This document shows, piece by piece, positions 15,266 through 23,164 of a stretch of DNA of 64,000 bases; within the stretch, counting starts at the first letter, position 1, and each line of letters begins with the position of its first letter. The DNA is from PLanc-01 sp035342095. GTDB lineage: Bacteria > Planctomycetota > Phycisphaerae > Sedimentisphaerales > Anaerobacaceae. The DNA lies in the NCBI GenBank assembly GCA_035342095.1, contig DAOQWL010000003.1, positions 61,154 to 125,153 on the forward strand. The letters are read 5' to 3'. The notes under the pieces were generated by a model. That model did no database searches. It was given only the letters and a program-made list of their open reading frames with translations, and was not told where the DNA came from. The position numbers and the translations under genes were made by a program.

Positions 15266-16072
15266 ATGCGCATCGTGCGGGAACCGGCAAAGAAAGGCGA
15301 TCCGGGTTCGAAGTCCGAGTCTGCGCCGCGGAAGGTGGCGGAGCTGCGCGGGTGCCACAACTGCCTGCACGCGGTGTGGGACGACTACGAGCTGATGCAG
15401 TCGTTCGCGTCGGGCTGGGCCCACCTGCCGATGTGCTCGAACCATCCCGACTGGCCGGGCCAGATGCGTCGGGTGTTCCAGCGCGGGCCGTGCCGGAACT
15501 GGCGGCCCAAGCCCGAGCCCGCGGGCCAGGACCAGACGACGGGAACCTACGCCGGCGAGCGGCAGATCCCCCTGACGCGGAACCTCTTCGCCCTGGTCGA
15601 TCCGGAGGATTACGAGTGGCTCAGCGAGTACACGTGGCACGCCAAGTGCAGCGAGGGTCGCTACTACGCGGGGACGGTGATCGACGGGGAGCCGGTGTCG
15701 ATGCACCGGCTCATCATGGACCCGCCGCCGGGGATGTGGGTGGACCACAAGAACAACAGCACGCTGGACAACCACCGGTCGAACCTGCGGCTGGTGACGC
15801 GGGCCCAGAACCGGTACAACACGCGTCCCAGCCGGAAGGCCCGGCCCAACGGCAAGCGGAAGAGCTCGCAGTACATCGGCGTCAGCCGGTACGGCGACCG
15901 GTGGAAGGCGAAGATCACGCACGACGGGCATCGGTACGTCATCGGCCTGTTCGACGACGAGATCGAAGCGGCGCTGGCCCGCGACGCGAAGGCCAGGGAG
16001 CTGCACGGCGAGTTCGCCTGGTTGAACTTCCCCGACGGCCCGCCGCCGGGATACGAGAAATGGGCCTCGTGA
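15266..16072 (+). CDS. HNH endonuclease with AP2 DNA-binding domain (homing-endonuclease-like)
   Basis: This 268-aa protein has three parts. The N-terminus holds cysteines C30, C33, C57 and C76 (CHNC, MCSNHP, GPCRNW), a possible zinc site. The middle has an HNH fold: MHRLIMDPPPG near 145, then VDHKNNSTLDNHRSNLRLVT at 158-177, with H146, D159-H160 and N168 as the likely catalytic/metal cluster. The C-terminus (about 200-252, SQYIGVSRYGDRWKAKI to EEAALARDAKARELHG-like) is an AP2/integrase-type DNA-binding domain. The combination is typical of free-standing homing endonucleases. GGAGG lies eight bases before the ATG. No intron or intein host is seen nearby. The N-terminal Cys module is not part of the usual HNH-AP2 design. 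Confidence 0.85.
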   Translation: MRIVREPAKKGDPGSKSESAPRKVAELRGCHNCLHAVWDDYELMQSFASGWAHLPMCSNHPDWPGQMRRVFQRGPCRNWRPKPEPAGQDQTTGTYAGERQIPLTRNLFALVDPEDYEWLSEYTWHAKCSEGRYYAGTVIDGEPVSMHRLIMDPPPGMWVDHKNNSTLDNHRSNLRLVTRAQNRYNTRPSRKARPNGKRKSSQYIGVSRYGDRWKAKITHDGHRYVIGLFDDEIEAALARDAKARELHGEFAWLNFPDGPPPGYEKWAS

Positions 16073-16341
16073 CCCGCGGCGGGGCCCCCCTGCCACGTTG
16101 AATGGCGGCGATCCGCATGCGAGTTACCGGACATAGGACGACGCGGCTCATGTGCCGGTCGGGCGGCGGACGCATCGCAACGGCTTTCCGCAACCCCCGC
16201 CGGCGAACGAGCGACAGAAAAACGCTTGAGCAGACGGGGGATTCGGCCGATGTAGCGGACGATGAACGGCTCGGCGACGGCGCCGGGGATTCGGATGGTG
16301 GGGAATCTGCGCGTGGGCAGGTCCGTGGAGAGATTGAACGT

Positions 16342-16821
16342 ATGGTGACAACCGTATCGCTTGAAGACGTGATGTTGGATAGTGCCAAGGAGGTTTTCGC
16401 ATCCATGGTGGCGATCCCCATGGAGCGGCTGGCCGACCCCGGGCCGGCGAGCGAGGACATGATGTTCCTCGCGACCATCACGTTCAAAGGCGACCTGGAA
16501 GGCTGCTTCGGAATCTCCTGCAACGACGCGTGCGCGCGTGCGGCGGCCGCGGGCATGCTGTGCATGGACGACAGCTCGGCCTTGGCCGACACCGAGATCA
16601 CCGACGCGATGGGCGAGATCGCGAACATGATCATGGGCGGCGTCAAGACCCGCGTGCAGCACGAAGTCACGAACGTCGAGATCTCGATTCCGACGGTGGT
16701 CTACGGCCGGCAACTGAAGAACCGACTGGGCGAGGAGATGTCCTGTATCGCGGTGCCGGTGGCGGTCGGCCAGGAGCACCGCGCGGAACTGTCGCTGGTG
16801 CATCGGCATCGCGGCGGATGA
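16342..16821 (+). CDS. CheX-like chemotaxis phosphatase
   Basis: This 159-aa protein matches the CheX/CheC family of phospho-receiver phosphatases. The helix EITDAMGEIANMIMGG at 85-100 gives the E92-x2-N95 catalytic pair that removes phosphate from CheY-type receivers. One such helix and the short length favour CheX. The preferred start is ATG 16342 with GGAGAG upstream. The frame is open for 80 codons before it, but that part is Arg-rich and unlike the family. No chemotaxis genes are adjacent, so it may act on another receiver. Confidence 0.82.
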   Translation: MVTTVSLEDVMLDSAKEVFASMVAIPMERLADPGPASEDMMFLATITFKGDLEGCFGISCNDACARAAAAGMLCMDDSSALADTEITDAMGEIANMIMGGVKTRVQHEVTNVEISIPTVVYGRQLKNRLGEEMSCIAVPVAVGQEHRAELSLVHRHRGG

Positions 16822-16869
16822 GCGAGCCGGATCGCGTCGGGACGCGGAGAATGCGAGGGGCGTGTGGCG

Positions 16870-17586
16870 CTACACCGGGCCCATGCCGGACGATGAGATG
16901 ATCCTCAGGGTGCCGTCGCGCTCGTGCAGACGTCTGGCCAGACGGACGATCCGCCATTCCCAGTTGCCGCTCCAGCCCTCCTCCTGCGCCTGTTTGCAGA
17001 TCTCGATGGCCCGCGCGCAGACGTCCTGCTGTTCCAGGATGGTCGCGGCGTGCTGGTAGCCCAGGTGGATGGGAAGCGGCTTTCCGGCGGCTCGCGAGCG
17101 AAAGGCCTGTGCGGCGGCGGTCGAAATCCGGATCTGCTTGTGGCAGGCCGCGAACGCCAGATCCGCCGCGTCTGCGAAGTGGTCCTTCCATCGCAGGTGC
17201 AGGCGAATCATCTGGTGATAGGCGAAGTGCAGGCCGAGCACGTCGTTCTCGGCGATTGCCCTCTCTTCGGCCTTGGCAAGCACCAGGCAGGCGACAGGCC
17301 GATCCTGGGGCTGGTCACACAGCCGGTCGGCCAGGAGAACCAATAGTTCCGCAGCCGACTGTGCGGGCAACAACCCGCGATCCCGCGTCAGCGGCCTTGC
17401 CCTCTTCGGCAGGTCCGGCCCCTCGAACATCGCTTCCATGCTTCTACGCTGTCCGGCGGAGAATGTCGAAAGCCACCAGGCGCCCAGTCCGAAGTACCCC
17501 AGTTCGCCGCCGATTTCGGTATGTCGTTGGAGGATCGAGGTGAGCATACGAAAGGCGACAAGCCCATTGCCGCCTGATTCTAGCAT
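16870..17586 (-). CDS. Hypothetical helical protein, possibly TPR-like
   Basis: I do not recognise this 238-aa protein. It is alpha-helical by composition, rich in Ala, Leu and Arg, with no signal peptide or membrane span. Segments such as AKAEERAIAENDVLGLHFAYHQ and AATILEQQDVCARAIEICKQ look like helix-turn-helix TPR-type repeats. I start it at ATG 17586 because the codons before it begin with TTG; ATG 17547 (MLTSILQRH) is possible. It is convergent with the CheX gene (48 bases between stops) and diverges from the ion channel. No function is proposed. Confidence 0.55.
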   Translation of the reverse strand: MLESGGNGLVAFRMLTSILQRHTEIGGELGYFGLGAWWLSTFSAGQRRSMEAMFEGPDLPKRARPLTRDRGLLPAQSAAELLVLLADRLCDQPQDRPVACLVLAKAEERAIAENDVLGLHFAYHQMIRLHLRWKDHFADAADLAFAACHKQIRISTAAAQAFRSRAAGKPLPIHLGYQHAATILEQQDVCARAIEICKQAQEEGWSGNWEWRIVRLARRLHERDGTLRIISSSGMGPV

Positions 17587-17735
17587 CCAGATATAGCATA
17601 ACAAATGCCCTGCGTCGGGCCAACAGCCGCCGCGAGCAGACGCCCCGGGCGGCGCACAATTTGCGTGTCATGGGCACGACCAGCGGGTAGAATGCCGTCC
17701 TGGATATCATGAAGACCCGGAATGCCGGAGGTTTG

Positions 17736-18596
17736 ATGTCGTCCGAGAAATCAACTGTGGAAGGGACCGACCGCATCCCCCAGCGCTCGGACCGGCCGGT
17801 CCGCAGGCGCGTTTATGAAATCCTGACTCACGCGAAGGCCGTCGACAGGACCAGCAGCGTCTTCGACGTGTTCATCGTGGGACTGATCCTGCTCAATATC
17901 GCCGCTATGGTGGTCGAGTCGGTCGAGCGGATCCGTGCGCTCATGCCCCTGTGGTTCACCGTCTTCGAGTACTTCTCGGTGGCCGTGTTCTCCGTGGAGT
18001 ACGTGCTGCGGGTGTGGTCGTGCGTGGAGGACCCGATCTATGCGAGTCCTCGCGTCGGGCGGCTGCGTTTCGCTCTGGCGCCGCTGTCGCTGGTGGATCT
18101 GGCGGCGGTCCTGCCCTTCTATCTGCCCTTCCTGGGCGTGGACCTGCGCGTGCTGCGGATGTTTCGTTTGTTCCGCGTGATGCGGATCATGCGGATCGCC
18201 AAGCTCGCCCGCTACTCGGACTCCCTCCAGATGCTCGTGCGGGTCGTCAAGAGCCGGCAGGACCAGCTCCTCGGCGCGGTGTTCATCCTGGTGATTCTCC
18301 TGGTCGTGGCATCCTCGCTGATGTACTACGCGGAGCATGAGGCCCAGCCGGAGGTGTTCTCGAGCATCCCGGGCGCCATGTGGTGGGCCGCGGTGACGCT
18401 CACCACCGTCGGGTACGGCGACGCTTACCCCGTCACCCCGATCGGCAAGGTGATGGCGTCCATGACCGCCATGCTGGGGATCGGGATGTTCGCCCTGCCG
18501 ACCGCAGTCCTCGGCGCGGGATTCCTGGACGACCTGGCCAGCCGCAAGAAGACGCAGCGATGTCCCCACTGCGGAAAGGAGATCGCCGACCCATGA
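17736..18596 (+). CDS. Voltage-gated-type potassium channel (ion transporter)
   Basis: This 286-aa six-helix cation channel has S1 near residues 40-65. The S4 voltage sensor at about 135-160 (LRVLRMFRLFRVMRIMRIAK) has a positive residue roughly every third position. The pore helix is followed by the potassium filter TTVGYGD at about 223-229. S6 follows (MTAMLGIGMFALPTAVLGAG), and the C-terminus ends in CPHCGKEIADP, half of a zinc-ribbon-like motif. The start at ATG 17736 has GGAGG four bases upstream; ATG 17709 lacks a ribosome site. Its stop overlaps the rhomboid start (ATGA), so the two are translationally coupled. Confidence 0.92.
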   Translation: MSSEKSTVEGTDRIPQRSDRPVRRRVYEILTHAKAVDRTSSVFDVFIVGLILLNIAAMVVESVERIRALMPLWFTVFEYFSVAVFSVEYVLRVWSCVEDPIYASPRVGRLRFALAPLSLVDLAAVLPFYLPFLGVDLRVLRMFRLFRVMRIMRIAKLARYSDSLQMLVRVVKSRQDQLLGAVFILVILLVVASSLMYYAEHEAQPEVFSSIPGAMWWAAVTLTTVGYGDAYPVTPIGKVMASMTAMLGIGMFALPTAVLGAGFLDDLASRKKTQRCPHCGKEIADP

Positions 18597-19504
18597 GATC
18601 CATCGGCACGCTGCACGACGAGACGCAGGCCAAACGCTTCGGCGACTTCCTCTACGCCAAGGGCATCGAGAGCCAGGTGGATCCGACTTCCGGCGGCGAA
18701 TGGGAGATCTGGATTCTGGACGACGACCATATCGAGACCTCCAGGTCCTTGTTGGATCAGTTCCGGGCCTATCCCGACAATCCGGTCTTCGCCCCCGTGT
18801 CGCGTGTCGCAGCCCGACAGCAACGGCTGGATGAAACCGCCCGGCCCTCCACGCGATCTCGCGCCGTCGATGCCCGAACGATGTTCTACGTACCGCCGGT
18901 CCCGCTCGCACCCGTCACCATCGCCTTGATCCTCATCAGCATCGCGGTGGCGGTCTTCACTTCGCTGGGCGACAAGGTGGAGGCCACGCAGCCCCTGGCT
19001 ATCACGCAATACCATCAGGAAGGGGATTCCATCTACTGGAACCGCCCGCTGCCGGAGATCCGCCAGGGCCAGATCTGGCGGCTGTTCACCCCCATCTTCC
19101 TGCATTTCGGAATTCCGCATATCCTCTTCAACATGCTCTGGCTGCGGGACATCGGGAGCATGATCGAAGCGCGCAGGAGTTCCTGGCTGCTGTCGGTAAT
19201 GGTGCTGGTGATCGCCGGGACGTCGAATCTCGCTCAGTACCTGCACGCCGGCCCGCTCTTCGGCGGCATGTCCGGCGTCGATTACGGCCTGCTCGGGTAC
19301 GTCTGGATGCAGGGCCGGTTCAATCCGGCCTCCAGGCTCTCGCTGCACCCGCAGACCATCAGTCTCGCCATCGTCTGGTTCTTCCTGTGCCTGTTCGGAC
19401 TGGTCCCGCACATCGCTAACATGGCGCACGCGGTCGGGTTGGGGATCGGGATCGTCTGGGGATTCATCGAGGCGCGGGCGCGGGTGGCCCTCCACCGCTA
19501 CTGA
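18593..19504 (+). CDS. Rhomboid-family intramembrane serine protease (GlpG-like)
   Basis: This 303-aa protein begins with a ~65-residue soluble domain (TLHDETQAKRFGDFLYAKGI) resembling the N-terminal domain of E. coli GlpG. A linker follows, then a six-helix membrane core. Catalytic features are HILFN with the L1/HxxxN helix, the nucleophile in GGMSGVDYG (Ser about 227), and the partner His in ANMAHAVGLGIG (about 280). Both residues are present, so it should be active. Its ATG overlaps the stop of the K+ channel gene. Rhomboids cleave transmembrane substrates inside the bilayer; the coupled channel is a possible partner or substrate, but that is speculation. Confidence 0.92.
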   Translation: MRSIGTLHDETQAKRFGDFLYAKGIESQVDPTSGGEWEIWILDDDHIETSRSLLDQFRAYPDNPVFAPVSRVAARQQRLDETARPSTRSRAVDARTMFYVPPVPLAPVTIALILISIAVAVFTSLGDKVEATQPLAITQYHQEGDSIYWNRPLPEIRQGQIWRLFTPIFLHFGIPHILFNMLWLRDIGSMIEARRSSWLLSVMVLVIAGTSNLAQYLHAGPLFGGMSGVDYGLLGYVWMQGRFNPASRLSLHPQTISLAIVWFFLCLFGLVPHIANMAHAVGLGIGIVWGFIEARARVALHRY

Positions 19505-19531
19505 GAGCCCGCGACAAGCCGGAGGACGCGA

Positions 19532-19966
19532 CTACGCGCGAGCAACGGGATGGCCCGTCTCGCCCGGCCCCACAGGTCCGGGCTCTGCGATCTGGGTCTC
19601 GTACGCGGTCACGCGCATTCGCTCCCCCACTTTCTTGTAGTGCAGCAGGGCGCTGTCCTTGTCCTTGAAGTCCCGGTCGGCGAACAACAGGGTCGTTATG
19701 CCGATCGTGATCATGTCGCCGTCGTGAAGAGGCACTTCGCCCTGGATCTGGCGATTGTTGAGATAGACTCCGTTGCGGCTCTTCATGTCATAGGCGACGT
19801 ACTGGTTCGTGGCCGGGTCGAATCGGATCTGCAAGTGCTTGCGGGAGACCAGGCCGTCCAGGATCTGGATGGGCAGCGCCTCATCCCGCCCGATGACGTT
19901 CGTCCGACGACCCAGTGGATAGTAGTTCCCCTCCTGCTTGCCGTTTGTCACAATCACAGACGCCAT
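19532..19966 (-). CDS. FHA-domain protein
   Basis: This 144-aa protein is essentially one forkhead-associated domain, which binds phosphothreonine peptides. Family landmarks are NVIGRDEALPIQI near residue 23, VSRKHLQIRF near 40, SRNGVYLNN near 63 and the HDGDMITIG turn near 80. A hydrophilic C-terminal extension of about 45 residues follows. It is convergent with the rhomboid gene (27 bases between stops). No Ser/Thr kinase is seen in the window, so the phosphorylated partner is unknown. The start MASVIVTNGKQEG fits the family start. Confidence 0.92.
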   Translation of the reverse strand: MASVIVTNGKQEGNYYPLGRRTNVIGRDEALPIQILDGLVSRKHLQIRFDPATNQYVAYDMKSRNGVYLNNRQIQGEVPLHDGDMITIGITTLLFADRDFKDKDSALLHYKKVGERMRVTAYETQIAEPGPVGPGETGHPVARA

Positions 19967-20411
19967 GGCTCACCCCTCGACTCTCCTTCCATCCCCGTCC
20001 GGGGGTTCTCACGCAAGACACACTGCCACGGGAGACCTTCTCCCAGTGATTCCATGGTAGAGCCTCAGGCGGTCGCCGTCAAGCCCCCGCCACAGGTCAA
20101 TCACAGCGAGCGCTCAGTTGCCGGATGAGTCTCGATTCTCGCGATGGAAGCAGAACCGGGGCGTTCGCTCGATCCTTATGGGACGTTCCCCCTCGCCGCC
20201 CGCGGTCTCTCCTGTCCCTTTATGGCCCCTGGACGGCTGAAATGCACGATCCGACGGCCCGATGCCAAGAGACTATGGAGAAACAACACCTGATTCGCCG
20301 ACAAAGAGAACAGGGTCCATGGGGCCGTCGGGTGGCCATGCCCCCATCGTACCGGCCGCAAGCCGGAACGCCGACGACACGGTAGCAGAATGAACTGGAG
20401 CTGTGAACACG
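19967..20411. other. Intergenic region between divergent FHA and phosphorylase genes
   Basis: No gene is supported here. A hairpin with GGGAG/CTCCC arms lies at 20030-20044, flanked by CACTG/CAGTG. Its core GGAGACCTTCTCCCA recurs at 14781. A GGAG site at 20397-20400 serves the phosphorylase. Short open frames in this stretch are Arg/Pro-rich and unconvincing. Confidence 0.45.
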
Positions 20412-22952
20412 ATGATCCTCAAGAGCCTCTTTGTCTATCCCAAACTGCCCGAGAACCTCGGCAAGCTGCACAAGCTCGCATCCAACCTCTGGTGCACGTG
20501 GAATTACCAGGCGATCCGCCTGTTCTATCGCATCGATCCACAGCTCTTCCGAGCGGTGAACCACAACCCCATCGAGTTCCTCGTCAAACTGCCCAAGGAG
20601 CGAATCCGGCAACTCTCGCACGACCGGGGCTTCCTGTTCGAACTGGACGAGGTCTGGCAGCAGTTCCAGCAGTACATGCAGTACGACGAACGGTTCAAGA
20701 CCACGTATGACAGCGTCCTGAATCACGACGATATCGTGGCCTACTTCGCGATGGAGTTCGGTCTGCACGAGTGCATCCCGATCTACGGCGGCGGCCTCGG
20801 CATCCTGTCGGGCGACTTCCTCAAGGCCGCCTCGGACGTCAACATGCCGGTGGTCGGGGTCGGCCTGGTCTACAAGTACGGCTACTTCACGCAACGGATC
20901 ACCGCCACCGGGGAGCAGTACGAGCAGTCCGCGGAATTCGACAACCACCTGATTCCAATGCACGAGGCGAGGGGGCCGGAGGGAGACCTGGCCTATATCG
21001 AAATGCGGATGCTCGACCAGACCGTCATGGTCAAGCTCTGGCAGATCGACGTCGGCAAAACCCGCTTGATCCTCCTCGACACGGACCTCGAAGAGAATCC
21101 GGCCCACCTGCGGGACATCACCCAGGAGCTCTACGTGGCCGACCGCACCAAGCGGTTCCAGCAGGAGATGCTGCTGGGCATCGGGGGCGTCCGGGCCCTC
21201 GAACGCCTGGGCATCAAGCCGCGGATCTACCATATCAACGAAGGACATTCCGCCCTGCTCATCCTGGCCAGGCTCCAGCAGCTCATGCTCCGCGAGAAGC
21301 ACAGCTTCCTGGAGGCCAAGGCGCTGATCCGGGCCTCCACCGTATTCACGACACACACCCCGGTGATCGCAGGCAACGAGACCTTCGACACGGGCCTCGT
21401 CAGGCAATACATCGAGCCCGAGGTCCGGACGTTGGGTCTGTCGTTCGAGGATCTGGCCTCGCACGCTTTCATCGACGGCGACACGAAGAGCTTCTGGCTG
21501 CCGGCACTGGCCATGCGGTTCGCCCGGCATCTGAATGCCGTCTCGAAGATGCACGGGGACGTGTCCCGACGGATGTGGGCGAGCCTGTATCGCGGCCAGC
21601 CGAGAGTCGAGATCCCCATCGATTACGTCACCAACGGCGTGCACCACTCCTGGCTCAGCGAGTCGTTCATCGACCTGTTCAAGAGACACGTCGGGACCGA
21701 CTACGTCCGCAGCGCCTGCGACTGCCAGGCCTGGGACCGAATCCAGGGCATTCAGGACGACGAGATCTGGGAGGCCCACCATCGGAACAAGCAAAGCCTG
21801 ATCACCTTCATCCGCAAGAAGCTCGCGGACGACCTGGCGGCGCGGGGGTACATCGAGTCCAAGGTGGCCAAGCTGACCCGAGCGCTGAACCCCGAGTACC
21901 TGACGATCGTCTACGCCCGACGGTTCGCCCGCTACAAGAGAGCCACGCTCATCCTGCGGGACAAGGAGCGACTGGCCAGGATCCTGACGAACGCCACGAA
22001 GCCCGTGCAGCTCATCTTCGCGGGCAAGGCCCACCCCGCCGACAGCCTCGGCAAGAGCATGATCCGCGAGATCATCGAGTTCGCCAAGAGCTACCACCTC
22101 GAAGACCGCGTCGTGTTCGTGGAGAACTACGACATGAACGTGGCGCGGCACCTCGTCTGGGGCGCCGACGTGTGGCTCAACAACCCGGTGAAGGAGAACG
22201 AGGCCAGCGGCACCTCCGGCATGAAGGCGGCCATCAACGGCGTCCTGAACATGAGCGTCCTCGACGGCTGGTGGCCCGAGGGCTACAACGGACGCAACGG
22301 CTGGGCCATCCGCGGCGCGGAGTACAGCAACCAGCCCGAAATGCAGGAGGCGGCCGAGGCCGAGCAGATCTACGATTTGATCGAAGCCGAGATCAGCGAG
22401 TACTACTACGACCGCAACGAAGCCGGCATCCCGACCCGGTGGGTCGAGATGATGAAGCAGTCCGTCTGCTCCGTTTGCAGCCAGTTCAATATGAACCGCG
22501 TGCTGGCCGAGTACATGGACAAGTTCTACGCGCCGGCCAAGACCTTGGTCGAGGACCTGAGTCGGGACAACTGCGGGTCGCTCAAGCAGGCCCTGCACGA
22601 CGCACAGGAAATCACCCGTCTGTGGGACAGCATCAGCATCGGCGGACTGACCACCAGCGTGGACAAAAAGGACGTCGTCGCCGAGGGCGAACACGTGGAA
22701 GTCGCCTGCGCCGTCGATCTCAACGGCGCACCGGCCAAGCTGTTCGATGTGGAGCTGTTCTACATGCTTCGCGACACGAACGAGCACCGTGTCATCCCGA
22801 TGCGCCCGCGTAACGCGTCGGACCGGCCGGTCGTATTCGAGTGCGGCTTCGAGATCGCAGGGCGAGGTCTGCTCACCATCAACGCACGGATCAAGCCCGC
22901 GTCGCCCATCCTCAAGGACCTCCACCCCGAACTGGTCAAGTGGGCGTCGTAG
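20412..22952 (+). CDS. glgP: Alpha-glucan (glycogen/maltodextrin) phosphorylase, GT35
   Basis: This 846-aa PLP enzyme releases glucose-1-phosphate from alpha-1,4-glucans. The N-terminus (LPENLGKLHKLASNLWCTWN) belongs to the short bacterial/archaeal phosphorylase subfamily. The phosphate/PLP region is intact: YGGGLGILSGDFLKAASD near 120, and the PLP lysine in NEASGTSGMKAAINGV (Lys about 605). About 160 residues follow the catalytic core and include a beta-rich tail. GGAG lies eleven bases before ATG 20412; a GTG three codons upstream is an alternative. The gene is monocistronic in appearance. It would let the cell use stored glycogen or imported glucans without spending ATP. Confidence 0.93.
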   Translation: MILKSLFVYPKLPENLGKLHKLASNLWCTWNYQAIRLFYRIDPQLFRAVNHNPIEFLVKLPKERIRQLSHDRGFLFELDEVWQQFQQYMQYDERFKTTYDSVLNHDDIVAYFAMEFGLHECIPIYGGGLGILSGDFLKAASDVNMPVVGVGLVYKYGYFTQRITATGEQYEQSAEFDNHLIPMHEARGPEGDLAYIEMRMLDQTVMVKLWQIDVGKTRLILLDTDLEENPAHLRDITQELYVADRTKRFQQEMLLGIGGVRALERLGIKPRIYHINEGHSALLILARLQQLMLREKHSFLEAKALIRASTVFTTHTPVIAGNETFDTGLVRQYIEPEVRTLGLSFEDLASHAFIDGDTKSFWLPALAMRFARHLNAVSKMHGDVSRRMWASLYRGQPRVEIPIDYVTNGVHHSWLSESFIDLFKRHVGTDYVRSACDCQAWDRIQGIQDDEIWEAHHRNKQSLITFIRKKLADDLAARGYIESKVAKLTRALNPEYLTIVYARRFARYKRATLILRDKERLARILTNATKPVQLIFAGKAHPADSLGKSMIREIIEFAKSYHLEDRVVFVENYDMNVARHLVWGADVWLNNPVKENEASGTSGMKAAINGVLNMSVLDGWWPEGYNGRNGWAIRGAEYSNQPEMQEAAEAEQIYDLIEAEISEYYYDRNEAGIPTRWVEMMKQSVCSVCSQFNMNRVLAEYMDKFYAPAKTLVEDLSRDNCGSLKQALHDAQEITRLWDSISIGGLTTSVDKKDVVAEGEHVEVACAVDLNGAPAKLFDVELFYMLRDTNEHRVIPMRPRNASDRPVVFECGFEIAGRGLLTINARIKPASPILKDLHPELVKWAS

Positions 22953-23073
22953 TCGGCCTTCCGGAGGGCATCGAGCAGCGATCCCCCTGACATTGAGCGT
23001 TTCATAACACCCGCAGGGATAAGCCCTTACGTCATTTCGTGCGCTTTTTCCGCCAAAATCCCCCCCTAGACAC

Positions 23074-23121
23074 TTGACGAGTTAAACAAACGTTTTAAAC
23101 TGGCGCATGAAACGTCTGTTT
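23074..23121 (+). promoter_or_regulatory. Promoter with paired palindromic operator upstream of the RND pump
   Basis: Two palindromes, AAACAAACGTTT (23084-23095) and AAACGTCTGTTT (23110-23121), share the pattern AAAC-N4-GTTT. They are also inverted copies of each other at 11 of 12 bases. TTGACG at 23074 and TAAACT at 23096 (16-bp spacer) could be the -35 and -10, so a repressor bound here would cover the promoter. TetR-type repressors of RND pumps use operators of this kind; no regulator gene lies in the window beside it. Confidence 0.6.
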
Positions 23122-23164
23122 TGACCAAGCGGTAACGGGACCCAAGGAGTCTGTGGAGAATACC

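Noticed and set aside
20220..22925. A 901-codon minus-strand frame opposite glycogen phosphorylase
   Set aside because: It is an antisense shadow in GC-rich DNA. The plus strand has a complete, motif-verified phosphorylase.
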